From Treponema sp. (lineage in GTDB: Bacteria > Spirochaetota > Spirochaetia > Treponematales > Breznakiellaceae), in assembly GCA_031265435.1 (NCBI GenBank), contig JAISCR010000205.1:1-43358 (forward strand): a stretch of DNA of 43,358 nucleotides, given 5' to 3'. Position numbers and translations under genes: made by a program. Shown here in pieces: positions 33,101-42,263 of the stretch; within the stretch, counting starts at the first letter, position 1; each line of letters opens with the position of its first letter. Under the pieces are notes generated by a model that ran no database searches, was not told where the DNA came from, and worked only from the letters and a program-made list of their open reading frames with translations.

Positions 33101-34350
33101 GCACTCTTTGCCAGCGGGTGAATCTCCGGCGGTTCAGCCTTCTCCACCACTTCCTGGGTGATGGTAACCTGTTTTTCACCCTCTATTGATGGAATTTCAT
33201 ACATGATGTCGGTCATGATTTTTTCTACAATGGCCCGCAGTCCCCTGGCGCCGGTTTTTTGTTTGATGGCCGTATCGGCAATGGCGTTGATGGCCCCTTC
33301 GGTAAATTCAAGTTTTACATTGTCAATAGCCAGGGAAGCCTGGTACTGCTTGACGATGGCGTTCTTCGGCTCGGTGATGATCCGCTTCAGATCGTTCTGC
33401 TTGAGTTCCTCAAGACTTACGGTAATAGGAAGCCTGCCGATAAATTCGGGGATCATGCCGTAGTGGATAAGATCGTCGGGGTGCAGGGCGTCAAAAAGTT
33501 CCCTGATACTTTTGCTTCCTCTCTCGGTACTCTCCGATCCGAAGCCCATCGGATGCTGAACCACCCGCTGTTCAATCATCTTATCCAGGCCGACAAAGGC
33601 GCCGCCGCAGATAAAGAGAATGTCACCGGTGTTTATCCGTATCATCTCCTGATTTGGATGCTTGCGGCCTCCCTGGGGCGGCACACTGGCTACGGTGCCT
33701 TCGATGATCTTGAGGAGGGCCTGCTGCACGCCTTCGCCTGAAACATCCCTGGTAATGGAGACATTTTCCCCTTTCCGGGCAATCTTGTCGATTTCATCGA
33801 TATACACGATGCCCCGTTCGGCCGAGGCAATGTTCCCGCCCGCATTCTGAATCAGCTTGAGGAGGATATTTTCAACATCCTCACCCACATAACCGGCCTC
33901 GGTGAGGGTAGTAGCATCGACAATGGCAAAGGGTACCTTGAGTTTACGGGCCAGAGTTTTGGCCAGGAGGGTTTTCCCCGTTCCCGTGGGGCCGATAAGA
34001 AGCACATTTGATTTTTCAATCTCGACATCATCCGGTTCCCGGGCAGGGTTGGCAATACGCTTGTAGTGATTGTACACCGCCACGGAGAGGGCCTTCTTTG
34101 CCGCTTCCTGACCGATTATGTAGCTGTCAAGGTAAGTCTTGATCTCCCTGGGAGTGGGAATGTCGCCTGTAAACTGGGCCGCCAGTTCATGATCCTCTTC
34201 GCTGAGGATCTTCCGGCAGACTTCGACACACTCATCGCAGATAAATATGTCCTTGGGCCCCGCAATAAGCCGCCGGGCCGTTCCCGCGCTCTTGCCGCAG
34301 AAGGAGCAGATACGCTCAAAACTGTTTGTGTTGTTACGAAACTTTGCCAT
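33097..34350 (-). CDS. clpX: ATP-dependent Clp protease ATP-binding subunit ClpX
   Basis: A 417-residue unfoldase that feeds tagged substrates to ClpP. The zinc-binding domain has Cys15, Cys18, Cys38 and Cys41 (ICSFCGKS ... ICDECVEVC). Walker A is GPTGTGKT (120-127) and Walker [18 protein letters not shown] matches the pore-loop region. The start overlaps clpP by 17 bases with GGGAG four bases before the ATG. Confidence 0.97.
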   Translation of the reverse strand: MAKFRNNTNSFERICSFCGKSAGTARRLIAGPKDIFICDECVEVCRKILSEEDHELAAQFTGDIPTPREIKTYLDSYIIGQEAAKKALSVAVYNHYKRIANPAREPDDVEIEKSNVLLIGPTGTGKTLLAKTLARKLKVPFAIVDATTLTEAGYVGEDVENILLKLIQNAGGNIASAERGIVYIDEIDKIARKGENVSITRDVSGEGVQQALLKIIEGTVASVPPQGGRKHPNQEMIRINTGDILFICGGAFVGLDKMIEQRVVQHPMGFGSESTERGSKSIRELFDALHPDDLIHYGMIPEFIGRLPITVSLEELKQNDLKRIITEPKNAIVKQYQASLAIDNVKLEFTEGAINAIADTAIKQKTGARGLRAIVEKIMTDIMYEIPSIEGEKQVTITQEVVEKAEPPEIHPLAKSA

Positions 34351-34948
34351 GTTTCTCCCTTACCAGGACAGAATCTGCCGCTCCATAGCTTACCGCGTCC
34401 TGGGCCGACATGTAGAAATCCCGCTCCATATCCTGAGCAATTTCATCATAACTCTTGCCTGTGTGTTGTGCAAAATATTCAATGGTAAGCCGCTTGAGGC
34501 GGATGATCTCCCTTGCCTGTATACCGATATCCCTGGCCTGTCCCTGGGCGCCGCCCCAGGGCTGGTGTATGAGTACCCTGGAAGAGGGAAGCACCATACG
34601 TTTTCCCGGCGCTCCGGCAACAAGAATGAGAGCCGCCATGCTGGCCGCCTGCCCGAGACATATCGTCTGTACATCACTTTTTACATGCTGCATCGTATCG
34701 TAGATTGCAAGTCCGGCGGTAACGCTGCCGCCCGGAGAATTGATGTAGATGTTAATGTCTTTTTCCGTATCCTGCCCGTCGAGAAAGAGGAGCTGGGCCA
34801 CAACAAGATCGGCGGTAATATCGTTTATTTCACCGTCTATAAAGACGATCCTGTCTTTGAGGAGCCGGGAATAGATGTCATAGGAACGCTCTCCCTGGCC
34901 GCTCTGTTCGATAACATAAGGGACAAGGTTATTCATTTTTTCATTCAT
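34334..34948 (-). CDS. clpP: ATP-dependent Clp protease proteolytic subunit ClpP
   Basis: A 204-residue serine peptidase that forms the 14-mer chamber used by ClpX. The triad is Ser103 ([10 protein letters not shown]), His128 ([14 protein letters not shown]) and Asp177 (MERDFYMSA). The oxyanion segment [18 protein letters not shown] is intact. A second ATG at residue 5 is possible. It follows tig after nine bases. Confidence 0.97.
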   Translation of the reverse strand: MNEKMNNLVPYVIEQSGQGERSYDIYSRLLKDRIVFIDGEINDITADLVVAQLLFLDGQDTEKDINIYINSPGGSVTAGLAIYDTMQHVKSDVQTICLGQAASMAALILVAGAPGKRMVLPSSRVLIHQPWGGAQGQARDIGIQAREIIRLKRLTIEYFAQHTGKSYDEIAQDMERDFYMSAQDAVSYGAADSVLVREKHGKVS

Positions 34949-34957
34949 ACTTATAAT

Positions 34958-36331
34958 TTACCCATTATTACCCACAAGGTCGAGATAATTCATTTTTTTT
35001 CCCGGCTTTAGTGTATTTTCCGCCAGTAAAACATCGAAAAGTTTACGCTCCTTGATGTCTTCCTTCAGGTATTCTTTCATGGTGTCGCCCTGATAGTACT
35101 TCTTGATCTCCTCTATCGGACTTCCCATTTCCTCCGCCATGCGTTCAAATTCCTTTTCAACTTCATCGTCGCCGGCTTCAAGCTTTTCCTGCTCAATGAG
35201 GGTTTCCACAATAAGCCGGGAATGGAGAGCCTTGACAGCGTCGGTACGCCAGCCTTCCTGAATGGTCCCCTTGCCGTTTCCATCGCCCGATTTTGCCATA
35301 TTTGCGCTGAGGGCTTCCTCATCCACCCCGAACTGCCGGGCCAGATTCCGCCAGCGGCCTTCAAGTTCAACCCGAATCATCGACTCCGGTATGTCCACAG
35401 GGGTGTTTTCCATTATTTTTTCCAGCAGCGCATTGATCTTCAAGTTTTTAAGCTGCTGTTCCAGGTTTCTACCGAGCCGTTCCCGGATGCTGTTCTTGAG
35501 ATCGTCAAGAGTCTTGTACTTTTCGTCCACATCCTGGGCCAGATCGTCGTCCAGTTCGGGGAGTCTCTTTTCCTTGAGTGCGGTAAGCGTTACCCGGAGC
35601 TTCTTTGTCTTACCGGCAAGATCCTTGTCGCTGAAATCTTCAGGATATGTCTTGTCGAAGTCTCTGGTTTCATCCTTCTTTATCCCCACAATTTCATCAT
35701 CAAAATGATAGAGATTGTAACCTGAGCCCAGGGTAAAGGCAAAATCCTGCCGTTCCGAGCCGGGAATAACATTTCCCGCATCATCACATTCGCAGTAGTT
35801 CACCGTAACTACATTGCCCTTTTCTGCGGCGTCTCCGTCGTCACGGTCAAGCACAATGGCGTTCCGTTCCCGGAGCGCTTCCAGTTCCCGGTTGAGATCC
35901 TCATCGCTTACGGAAGCCTCGGGCGCCTCCGCCTCAATCCCCTTCCAGGCGCTTACCGTTATTTTGGGCAGCACATCGTACACAACAGAAAATTTGAGAT
36001 CCTGATCCAGATCCAGTTTCGGTTCATCCTGAACCTGGGGGGTAGAGTAGGGCAGGGGCCGGTCTTCCCTGGTAAAAGCTTCATCCGTAAAGATGTCGGT
36101 AATGGATTTTTCGATGATCCGCCCCAGGGCCTCTCCCTTCAGGGCTTCGCCGAATTTTCTGATCAGCACTTCCCGGGGTACCTTTCCCCTGCGGAAACCG
36201 GGCATCTGAACGCTTTTGGTATAATCTTTCAGCAGATCATCATACTGGGAGCGGACATCGTCCATTCCCACGGTGACGGTAAGTTTTACGCTTGATTTTT
36301 CCAGCCGCTCGAGTTCTTTGCTTAAAGCCAT
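34958..36331 (-). CDS. tig: Trigger factor
   Basis: A ribosome-associated chaperone and prolyl isomerase, 457 residues. The ribosome-docking signature is GFRRGKVPREVL (about residues 44-55). The FKBP-like domain follows (EKGNVVTVNYCECDD ... DFAFTLGSG) and a helical C-terminal domain ends in NYLDLVGNNG. The open frame extends 31 codons further upstream to 36424, but those residues come from the tRNA-derived repeat region; AAGGA six bases before the ATG at 36331 fixes the start. First gene of the Clp/Lon operon. Confidence 0.95.
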   Translation of the reverse strand: MALSKELERLEKSSVKLTVTVGMDDVRSQYDDLLKDYTKSVQMPGFRRGKVPREVLIRKFGEALKGEALGRIIEKSITDIFTDEAFTREDRPLPYSTPQVQDEPKLDLDQDLKFSVVYDVLPKITVSAWKGIEAEAPEASVSDEDLNRELEALRERNAIVLDRDDGDAAEKGNVVTVNYCECDDAGNVIPGSERQDFAFTLGSGYNLYHFDDEIVGIKKDETRDFDKTYPEDFSDKDLAGKTKKLRVTLTALKEKRLPELDDDLAQDVDEKYKTLDDLKNSIRERLGRNLEQQLKNLKINALLEKIMENTPVDIPESMIRVELEGRWRNLARQFGVDEEALSANMAKSGDGNGKGTIQEGWRTDAVKALHSRLIVETLIEQEKLEAGDDEVEKEFERMAEEMGSPIEEIKKYYQGDTMKEYLKEDIKERKLFDVLLAENTLKPGKKMNYLDLVGNNG

Positions 36332-36357
36332 AGTTATTCCTTGTCTTATAGAATATA

Positions 36358-36510
36358 TGCGAGAGAAGGGACTCAGCGTCCTGCTTCGGGCTTCCGGCCC
36401 GCGGTTCGACCCTGCCGGCGCCATCCTGGCGCCTTTTCTTCCCGTTGGTCAGCGGGTCGAACCGTTCGAGTCCCTTCTTTCTTACTGCGTGCGAGAGAAG
36501 GGACTCGAAC
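36358..36510. repeat. tRNA-Leu 3'-end duplication and hairpin element
   Basis: TGCGAGAGAAGGGACTC occurs at 36358-36374 and again at 36490-36506, the 3' end of tRNA-Leu: a 17-bp direct repeat 132 bases apart. Between them is a palindromic insert: AGAAGGGACTC (36364-36374) pairs with GAGTCCCTTCT (36468-36478), CGGTTCGACCC (36402-36412) with GGGTCGAACCG (36454-36464), and GGCGCCA with TGGCGCC in the middle. In addition GTTCGAGTCCCTTCT (36464-36478) is a perfect inverted copy of the tRNA T-arm region (36496-36510). It looks like an attachment-site duplication or a small hairpin element. Confidence 0.7.
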
Positions 36511-36570
36511 CCTTAGGCCAAAGGCACCAGATCCTAAGTCTGGCGTGTCTACCAATTTCACCACTCTCGC
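36490..36570 (-). tRNA. tRNA-Leu, anticodon UAG
   Basis: The minus strand starts GCGAGAGTGGTGAAATTGGT. The acceptor stem GCGAGAG pairs with CTCTCGC, with discriminator A. The anticodon stem CCAGA/TCTGG encloses CTTAGGA, anticodon TAG, which reads CUN leucine codons. There is a short class II variable arm (TGCCTTTGGC) and a standard TTCGAGT T-loop. CCA is not encoded. Confidence 0.95.
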
Positions 36571-36608
36571 GCGGCGCCTTTGCAGAGGCTGATCCCTAAA
36601 ATTGAGTA

Positions 36609-36638
36609 ATTCTACCGGAAACAGGGGGCTTTAATCAA
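36609..36638 (-). promoter_or_regulatory. Promoter of tRNA-Leu
   Basis: Minus strand: TTGATT (36638-36633), 18-base spacer, TAGAAT (36614-36609), about 38 bases before the mature 5' end and just after the stop of the transporter ATPase gene. Confidence 0.5.
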
Positions 36639-36648
36639 CTGCCGTTGT

Positions 36649-38367
36649 CTAGTGATGCAGGTGGCAGGCTATTCCCCGGCTGCCTTCGGCTGTCCAGGAA
36701 GGGGCCTCTTTCCGGCAGAGAGGCATGGCTTTCGGGCAGCGGCCCTGGAATACACAGCCTGAGGGGGGATTCAGGGGAGAGGGAGCCTCTCCGTTCAGCC
36801 GTATCCGTTCCCCGTTTTGACCCGGTATGGCCGAAAGCAGGGCTTCGGTGTAGGGGTGGAGGGGCCGCCTGAAAAGTTCATCCCGTTCCGCGTGTTCCAC
36901 GATACGGCCCAGGTACATCACCGCTACCCTGCGGGAAACAGAACGCAGTACCCGCAGATCGTGGGAGATAAAGAGGGCGCTCACCTCTTCTTCCCGTTGA
37001 ATGGCTGTAAAAAGCCTGAGAATCTCATCGCGGGTACCTGAATCAAGGGAGGCCACAGGTTCATCCAGGATGAGCAGCTTCGACTTGAGGAGGAGGGCCC
37101 GTGCGATACAGAGCCGCTGAAGCTGGCCGCCTGAACATTCACGGGGGTAGCGTCCATAGAATTCCCTGCCCAGGCCCGCACGTTCCAGGGCTTCGATTAC
37201 CAGATTGAGCCTTTCCTTCCTGTCTTTGCCAATCCGGTGGATCTTCAGGGCCTCTTCAAGGGAGTTTCCCAGTCTGACATGGGGGGAAAGGCTCGAATAC
37301 GGATCCTGGAAAACCATCTGCATCTCACGCCGCAGGGGGCGCAGATCCGTTTCCTTTAGTGTGCTGATGTCCCGGCCCTGAAAAAATACGGAACCCCTGT
37401 CCGGCTTGAGGAGCCGGGCCAGGGTACGGGCGAGGGTACTCTTGCCGCAGCCGGATTCTCCCGCAAGGCCCAGGGTCTCTCCTTCACAGATGCGGAGATC
37501 GACTCCTTCCACCGCATGCAGGATGGAAAACCGGCCCCGCATCTTTCCGGTTTTGAAATACTTGGAAAGCCCCCGCGCTTCAAGAACCATGCCGCTTCCC
37601 GGCCTGAAGCTGCCGGAGAGGCGGGCAAAGTTTTCTGTTTGAATCTTCGGCCCTTCCGCGGCAAGCCGGCCTTTTTCCAGAACCAGCGTCCGGCTGCAGT
37701 AGTCCGAAGCCAAAGCCCTGTCGTGGGTGATGAACAGCACCGCCATACCCAGATCCTGCCTGAGTTTGGCAATCAGCTCCATGATCCTCGCCTGAATGCT
37801 GAGATCCAGCGCGGTAGCAGGCTCGTCGGCGATGAGCAGCCGGGGATCTGAGGAGAGGGCCATGGCGATGAGGGCCCGCTGCCGCATTCCGCCTGAAAGC
37901 TCATGAGGAAACTGCATGAAACGTTTTGAAGGATCGGGAATATCAACCCTGTTGAGGAGATCCAGCGCCCTTTCCGAGGCTTCCCTGCCTTTCAGTTTTC
38001 GGTGGAGTTTCAAAGACTCGACAATCTGGCTTCCTATGCTGAGTACCGGATTGAGCGCCCTCATGGCGTCCTGGCAGATCAGGGCAATGCGTCCGCCCCG
38101 GTAGTTTCTCATCTCCTGCCGGGAAATGTTCAGCATGTCCCTTCCCTCAAAGATAACCTTTCCCGAGTAGGAAACCTGCTTCTCGTCATGAAGCCTCAGT
38201 ATTGACTGTGCGGTTACCGTTTTCCCGGCGCCCGATCTGCCCAAAAGGCCCAGCATTTCACCCCGCTCCAGGGAAAAGGAGACTCTGTCAATAGCCTTTA
38301 CAGGACCCTTTGGCGTATTAAAACTGGCCGAAAGATCCTGAATGTCAAGCAGGGGCGAAATGCTCAC
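36649..38367 (-). CDS. Fused OppD-OppF peptide ABC transporter ATPase
   Basis: A 572-residue protein with two complete ABC cassettes, like GsiA/YejF. First cassette: GLLGRSGAGKT, HELSGGMRQR, LLIADEPATALD. Second cassette: GLAGESGCGKST, RECSGGQLQR, LLILDEPVASLD. A C-terminal oligopeptide-transporter tail has the CVFQGRCPKAMPLC cysteine motif, which in OppD/OppF-type ATPases can bind an Fe-S cluster. It powers the oppA-B-C system upstream. The frame is open to 38418, but GTG at 38367 has GGAGG four bases before it and fits the family start. A TATAAT about 15 bases before the start may be an internal promoter. Confidence 0.9.
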   Translation of the reverse strand: MSISPLLDIQDLSASFNTPKGPVKAIDRVSFSLERGEMLGLLGRSGAGKTVTAQSILRLHDEKQVSYSGKVIFEGRDMLNISRQEMRNYRGGRIALICQDAMRALNPVLSIGSQIVESLKLHRKLKGREASERALDLLNRVDIPDPSKRFMQFPHELSGGMRQRALIAMALSSDPRLLIADEPATALDLSIQARIMELIAKLRQDLGMAVLFITHDRALASDYCSRTLVLEKGRLAAEGPKIQTENFARLSGSFRPGSGMVLEARGLSKYFKTGKMRGRFSILHAVEGVDLRICEGETLGLAGESGCGKSTLARTLARLLKPDRGSVFFQGRDISTLKETDLRPLRREMQMVFQDPYSSLSPHVRLGNSLEEALKIHRIGKDRKERLNLVIEALERAGLGREFYGRYPRECSGGQLQRLCIARALLLKSKLLILDEPVASLDSGTRDEILRLFTAIQREEEVSALFISHDLRVLRSVSRRVAVMYLGRIVEHAERDELFRRPLHPYTEALLSAIPGQNGERIRLNGEAPSPLNPPSGCVFQGRCPKAMPLCRKEAPSWTAEGSRGIACHLHH

Positions 38368-38442
38368 TGTTCCTCCATAATATAAATTATATGAATTTTG
38401 AAAGCAGACTAAAGCCACTCAAGTGTTTTTTTTGGAACAGAT

Positions 38443-39270
38443 TCAACTTAAGTTACTCTTTACAGGATTCAAGAGATCGCGCAAACCGTCTCCCAGAAGA
38501 TTAAAACCCAGCACCGCAAGGCCGGTATACATACCAGGAAAGATTACCATCCATCGGGCCTGATAGATAACCCCCCGGGCTTCACTCAAAATACTGCCCC
38601 AGCTCGGTTGGGGAACAGGCACCCCCGCGCCCAGAAAACTCAGGGAAGCTTCCGTAATGATCGAAGAGGCAAAGACAAAACTAAGCTGCACGATGAGCGG
38701 AGACATGATATTCGGTACAATATGAAAAAAGATGATACGCCCCCTTCCTGCCCCCAGAGCCTTCATCGCTTCGATATAGGGCTCCTCTCGTACCACCAGT
38801 GCGGCTCCCCGTACAAGGCGCGCCATGTTTGGTGTATATGCCAGCGAGAGGCAGAGAATCACGTTCCACAGATCCGCTCCGAGAAGGCTCATCATGGCGA
38901 TTGCCAGAAGCACCGGGGGAATGGCCTTGACCCCGTCGCAGATCCTCATGAGAATTTTGTCCAAAAAACGATTGAGGCCGGCGGCAAGGCCGAGAAGCAG
39001 CCCCAGCGTCCCGGTAATAAAGCCTACGGTAAAGGCCGCGGCCAGGGAGATTCCCGCTCCGTGAATCACCCGGGCACAGAGATCCCGTCCCAGAGTATCG
39101 GTGCCGAACCAGTGCAGGGCGGAAGGCCCCATGAGCCTCTCGTTTATGTTAATCGTATAGGCTGAAGTTTTCAGCAGCAAAGGCCCCAGCGTGGCGCTAA
39201 GGATCATGAAACCGGTAATAAGGCTTCCGGCCAGAAGGCGGCGGTTTTTCAACACTTCCATTTCAGTCAT
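38443..39270 (-). CDS. Peptide ABC transporter permease, OppC/DppC type
   Basis: A 275-residue inner-membrane permease with about five to six transmembrane segments. The N-terminal family motif GTDTLGRDLCARVIHGAGISL and the EAA loop (EALKALG-type: IEAMKALGAGRGRIIFFHIVPNI) are clear, as is SFLGAGVPVPQPSWG. The ATG at 39270 overlaps the last eight bases of oppB; longer frames from 39318 lie inside oppB. Confidence 0.92.
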   Translation of the reverse strand: MTEMEVLKNRRLLAGSLITGFMILSATLGPLLLKTSAYTININERLMGPSALHWFGTDTLGRDLCARVIHGAGISLAAAFTVGFITGTLGLLLGLAAGLNRFLDKILMRICDGVKAIPPVLLAIAMMSLLGADLWNVILCLSLAYTPNMARLVRGAALVVREEPYIEAMKALGAGRGRIIFFHIVPNIMSPLIVQLSFVFASSIITEASLSFLGAGVPVPQPSWGSILSEARGVIYQARWMVIFPGMYTGLAVLGFNLLGDGLRDLLNPVKSNLS

Positions 39271-40225
39271 CCCCAAAGCGGACACGGGGATCGACCCTGG
39301 CAATAACAAGATCCCCAAAGAGGTTCAGGATCACGTTGAGCAGGGCTGCCAGCAGTACAAGTGTGCGGATCACCAAAAAATCCCGCCGGCCTATGGAGGC
39401 CACCAGCAGGGAACCGAGTCCCGGTATGCCGAAGAGGGATTCGATCACCGCCGCCCCGGAGAGAATGGCGGTAAAACTCTGGAGGATGGGGCTTATCAGC
39501 GTAGAAAGAATATTGCGGAAAGCATGGTGGAGGAGAATGTGTATCTCTCCTGAGCCTTTTGCCCGCGCCATGCTGACATAACTTTTCCCCAGTTCATCCA
39601 GCAGGGAAGCGCGAAGGAGACGCATCAGAAGTCCCGCGTGGATCAGGCCCAGCGAAAGGGCCGGCAGGGCAATCGAACGGAGATGCGGCAGAAGCCCTGC
39701 GGAAAGCGGCCTGTAGGCGGCAACCGGAAACCAACGCAGGCGGACCGCAAAGAGCATCATGAGCAGCAGCCCCAGAAGAAAGCCGGGAAGACTGATGCCG
39801 AGAAGGGCCAGAGTGGAAAGTCCCCTATCCGCAAGGCTGTCCTTCTTTCCGGCGGCCAGCATGCCCAGCGGCAGGGAAACCGCCAGAGCGATAAACAGGG
39901 AAAAAAACGCCAGCGAAAAAGTCGGAAAAAGATGCCCGGTAATGAGACTTGAAACCCTCACCGAATTGGCAGTGGAAAGACCGAAATTCCCCTTGAGCAT
40001 ATTCCCCAGCCAGCGGAGGTATAGCAGGGGAGGGGCCTCGTGAAGCTGAAGCCGGTTTTCGAGGAGGACAATATCCTCCTGGCTTGAAGCTTCCCCCAGG
40101 AGCAAAGCGGCCTCGTTCCCCGGCACAAGGTAACCCATACCGAACACGATCAGGGAAACGACAAAAAGCACCGGCAGTACAGAGAGAATGTGGGGGATGA
40201 TTTTTTTGCCGGGGAGATGAGCCAT
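39263..40225 (-). CDS. Peptide ABC transporter permease, OppB/DppB type
   Basis: A 320-residue permease with six predicted transmembrane segments. It has the N-terminal GNFGLSTANSVRVSSLITGHLFPTFSLA block and the EAA loop YVSMARAKGSGEIHILLHHAFRNIL, followed by LFGIPGLGSLLVASIGRRD. It starts 12 bases after oppA with no strong Shine-Dalgarno. Confidence 0.92.
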   Translation of the reverse strand: MAHLPGKKIIPHILSVLPVLFVVSLIVFGMGYLVPGNEAALLLGEASSQEDIVLLENRLQLHEAPPLLYLRWLGNMLKGNFGLSTANSVRVSSLITGHLFPTFSLAFFSLFIALAVSLPLGMLAAGKKDSLADRGLSTLALLGISLPGFLLGLLLMMLFAVRLRWFPVAAYRPLSAGLLPHLRSIALPALSLGLIHAGLLMRLLRASLLDELGKSYVSMARAKGSGEIHILLHHAFRNILSTLISPILQSFTAILSGAAVIESLFGIPGLGSLLVASIGRRDFLVIRTLVLLAALLNVILNLFGDLVIARVDPRVRFGDD

Positions 40226-40237
40226 TAAAAAAGGATA

Positions 40238-41851
40238 CTACTTCCGCAGCCCGGCATTCCAGAAGTAAAGTCCCTTGAATGTGATAATATTCTCCAGTTT
40301 TTTGTTCCAGGCATGGGTGCTGCCGAAGTGTCCCACATTGATAACCGGAAGGGAGACCCAGCAGTAACCCTGGAGATTATCCCAGCGCTGTTTTGCCTCT
40401 TCCCGGTTTTCCGCGGAAGTGAGTTCCCTTACCAGATGCTGCAGGGTCTCGTCTTCCGACCAGCCGGGATAGGAAGGCCCAAAGAAGAGTTTGAGTAAAG
40501 GGGAGGGAACCGAAACAAAGTTGGTAATAAAGATGTCATAACGGGAAGGATCGTTCCGGTACTGCAGCATGGCGGCCCAATCAACAATTTCAAGTTCCAC
40601 CGGTATTTCAAGTGCTTCCAGCTGCTGTTTTAATACCAGCGCGCCCCGGTCAAAAGTACCCATATTGGAAATGAGTATCCGTAAAACTTCACCCCGGTAA
40701 TCCGCCTTTTTCAGAAGCTCTCTTGCCAGCGCTATATCCCGGCGGTTATAGTATTCCGCGCCTGCGCGGGAAAACCAGAAAGACTCAGGATCTTCCATGT
40801 AGGAAGAATTCAGGGAATACTCTTCCCCGAAACATGCCTTGAGTATTTCCTCCGCGTCGAGTGCCGCGTTGATCGCCTGCCGGAAGTAGAGATTTGTCCC
40901 CAATCCCTGTTTTTTGTTGAAGATGAGAAGCATGGAACCCGCCTGATAGCTTACCGTTTCCACATCCTTCATTGCCTTGAGCCTGGGAAGATCGTCTTCC
41001 ACAAGGTTGTAATCCGCCTGGAACTGGCCGGTTTCAAGACCCGCAAGACGGGTAGCGGACTGCGGCACGATTTGGAAACAGATCTTTTCTGCCGCGGGCT
41101 TTTTGTATACCGCCCAGCCGTCCGCAGGTTTGTCCGGGTCTCCGTATGGCGCATAGGAATCAAAACGTTCCAGAAGTATATACTGATTCAGTTTCCATTC
41201 GGCAAATTTGAAAGGCCCCGTTCCGATATACCGGCGCAGAAAGCCCCTTTCATCCTCATCCCCGCAGGCTTCGGCAGTTGTAATAACGGCAGGCTGGGCG
41301 GAACCGGCCATTATTTCAGGAAAACTTAAAGCCGGGTTTTCAAACCTGATCCTCACCGTGTAATCGTCAACTTTTTCAAAACGGGATGCGCCTGCCATTT
41401 CCCGGACTGAGGAAAAACTCTCTATCCAGCGGTTCAGGGAAGAGATCACGTCTTCCGCGTCCATAATTGAGCCGTCGTGAAAGGGCACCCCTCGTCTCAG
41501 GTAAAACGTTAAACTTCTCCCGCCTTCGCCTGTTTCAAAGCGTTCCGCCAGTTCGGGAACCGCTTCGGAAGCGGAAGAGAGCGTTACAAGTTTTTCCCAG
41601 ATCGTGCCGTCCCCAATCTGTCTGGCAATAAGGGTAGAGTTCTTGTGGAGATCCAGGGAAGGAGATTCCTGCATCACCGCTATAGTGAGGGTTTCTTCGT
41701 AAAGAGCATCGCTCTCCGGCCCGCCGTCTTCCCGGCACCCGGCGAATACTACAAGACTCAGACAAATTACAAAGACTTGAGAAAACTTAACCGGGTTTTG
41801 AAACCGGCCCGGAAAGCTTCCTGTTTCTCTGTTTGGAACATACGCCGCCAT
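40238..41851 (-). CDS. Oligopeptide/dipeptide-binding lipoprotein, OppA/DppA family (SBP_bac_5)
   Basis: About 537 residues. The signal peptide ends in the lipobox VVFAGC, so it is an anchored lipoprotein. The family signature SLDLHKNSTLIARQIGDG ... WEKLVTLSS and FYLRRGVPFHDGSIMDAEDVISSL are visible, then YIGTGPFKFAEW. It captures peptides (or, in some relatives, nickel or sugars) for the permeases downstream. A TTG at 41899 could start a longer frame; ATG 41851 or GTG 41854 fits the signal peptide better, though GGAG is very close to both. Confidence 0.88.
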   Translation of the reverse strand: MAAYVPNRETGSFPGRFQNPVKFSQVFVICLSLVVFAGCREDGGPESDALYEETLTIAVMQESPSLDLHKNSTLIARQIGDGTIWEKLVTLSSASEAVPELAERFETGEGGRSLTFYLRRGVPFHDGSIMDAEDVISSLNRWIESFSSVREMAGASRFEKVDDYTVRIRFENPALSFPEIMAGSAQPAVITTAEACGDEDERGFLRRYIGTGPFKFAEWKLNQYILLERFDSYAPYGDPDKPADGWAVYKKPAAEKICFQIVPQSATRLAGLETGQFQADYNLVEDDLPRLKAMKDVETVSYQAGSMLLIFNKKQGLGTNLYFRQAINAALDAEEILKACFGEEYSLNSSYMEDPESFWFSRAGAEYYNRRDIALARELLKKADYRGEVLRILISNMGTFDRGALVLKQQLEALEIPVELEIVDWAAMLQYRNDPSRYDIFITNFVSVPSPLLKLFFGPSYPGWSEDETLQHLVRELTSAENREEAKQRWDNLQGYCWVSLPVINVGHFGSTHAWNKKLENIITFKGLYFWNAGLRK

Positions 41852-42014
41852 CACTCCATCTACAATATAGGTTTTGGAAAAAAAAACAAGGAGAGACAAC
41901 CCCTGACCCTTTTCCGGTTTCGCCGCTTGACAAAGAAACGATCATTTTTATATAGTAATTACAGGTATCCTTTGGTCTTTGTGTTTCATAGCGCAGGAAG
42001 GCGTCAAAAGGCAC

Positions 42015-42043
42015 TTGAAAAAGTTTGTAATGCAGGGTATAAA
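42015..42043 (+). promoter_or_regulatory. Promoter of tRNA-Gly
   Basis: TTGAAA (42015-42020), 17-base spacer, TATAAA (42038-42043), 14 bases before the mature tRNA. Confidence 0.7.
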
Positions 42044-42057
42044 ATCCTGGTGAACGC

Positions 42058-42129
42058 GCGGGAATAGCTCAGTGGTAGAGCGCGACCTTGCCAAGGTCGA
42101 TGTCGCGGGTCCGACTCCCGTTTCCCGCT
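42058..42129 (+). tRNA. tRNA-Gly, anticodon GCC, with a variant T-loop
   Basis: The acceptor stem GCGGGAA pairs with TTCCCGC, discriminator T as in bacterial tRNA-Gly. D arm TAGCTCAGTGGTAGAGCG is normal; the anticodon loop TTGCCAA has GCC. The T-arm reads GCGGG-TCCGACT-CCCG: the loop has C where the nearly universal U55 (pseudouridine 55) is expected. CCA is not encoded. Confidence 0.93.
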
Positions 42130-42147
42130 CAAAAACATAAAGATAAG

Positions 42148-42177
42148 CCCGGAATTTCTACGGTTCCGGGTTTTTTT
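42148..42177 (+). terminator. Rho-independent terminator of tRNA-Gly
   Basis: CCCGGAA (42148-42154), nine-base loop, TTCCGGG (42164-42170), then seven Ts. Confidence 0.9.
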
Positions 42178-42197
42178 ATGCCCTGCCGTCCAAAGCG

Positions 42198-42209
42198 GGA
42201 GTCGGACGG
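42198..42209. repeat. Inverted copy of the tRNA-Gly T-arm
   Basis: CGGGAGTCGGAC is the exact complement of GTCCGACTCCCG in the tRNA T-arm (42110-42121), including the unusual C. It lies beyond the terminator. Confidence 0.6.
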
Positions 42210-42263
42210 GTTTTCACGGCCCGAAAAATCCAAGCAAGGCGTAGGATTTTTGAGGCAAAACGG

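Noticed and set aside
36373-36564. 63-codon minus-strand frame beginning MVKLVDTPDLGSGAFG
   Set aside because: This is the well-known false translation of a tRNA-Leu gene and its 3' repeat, not a protein.
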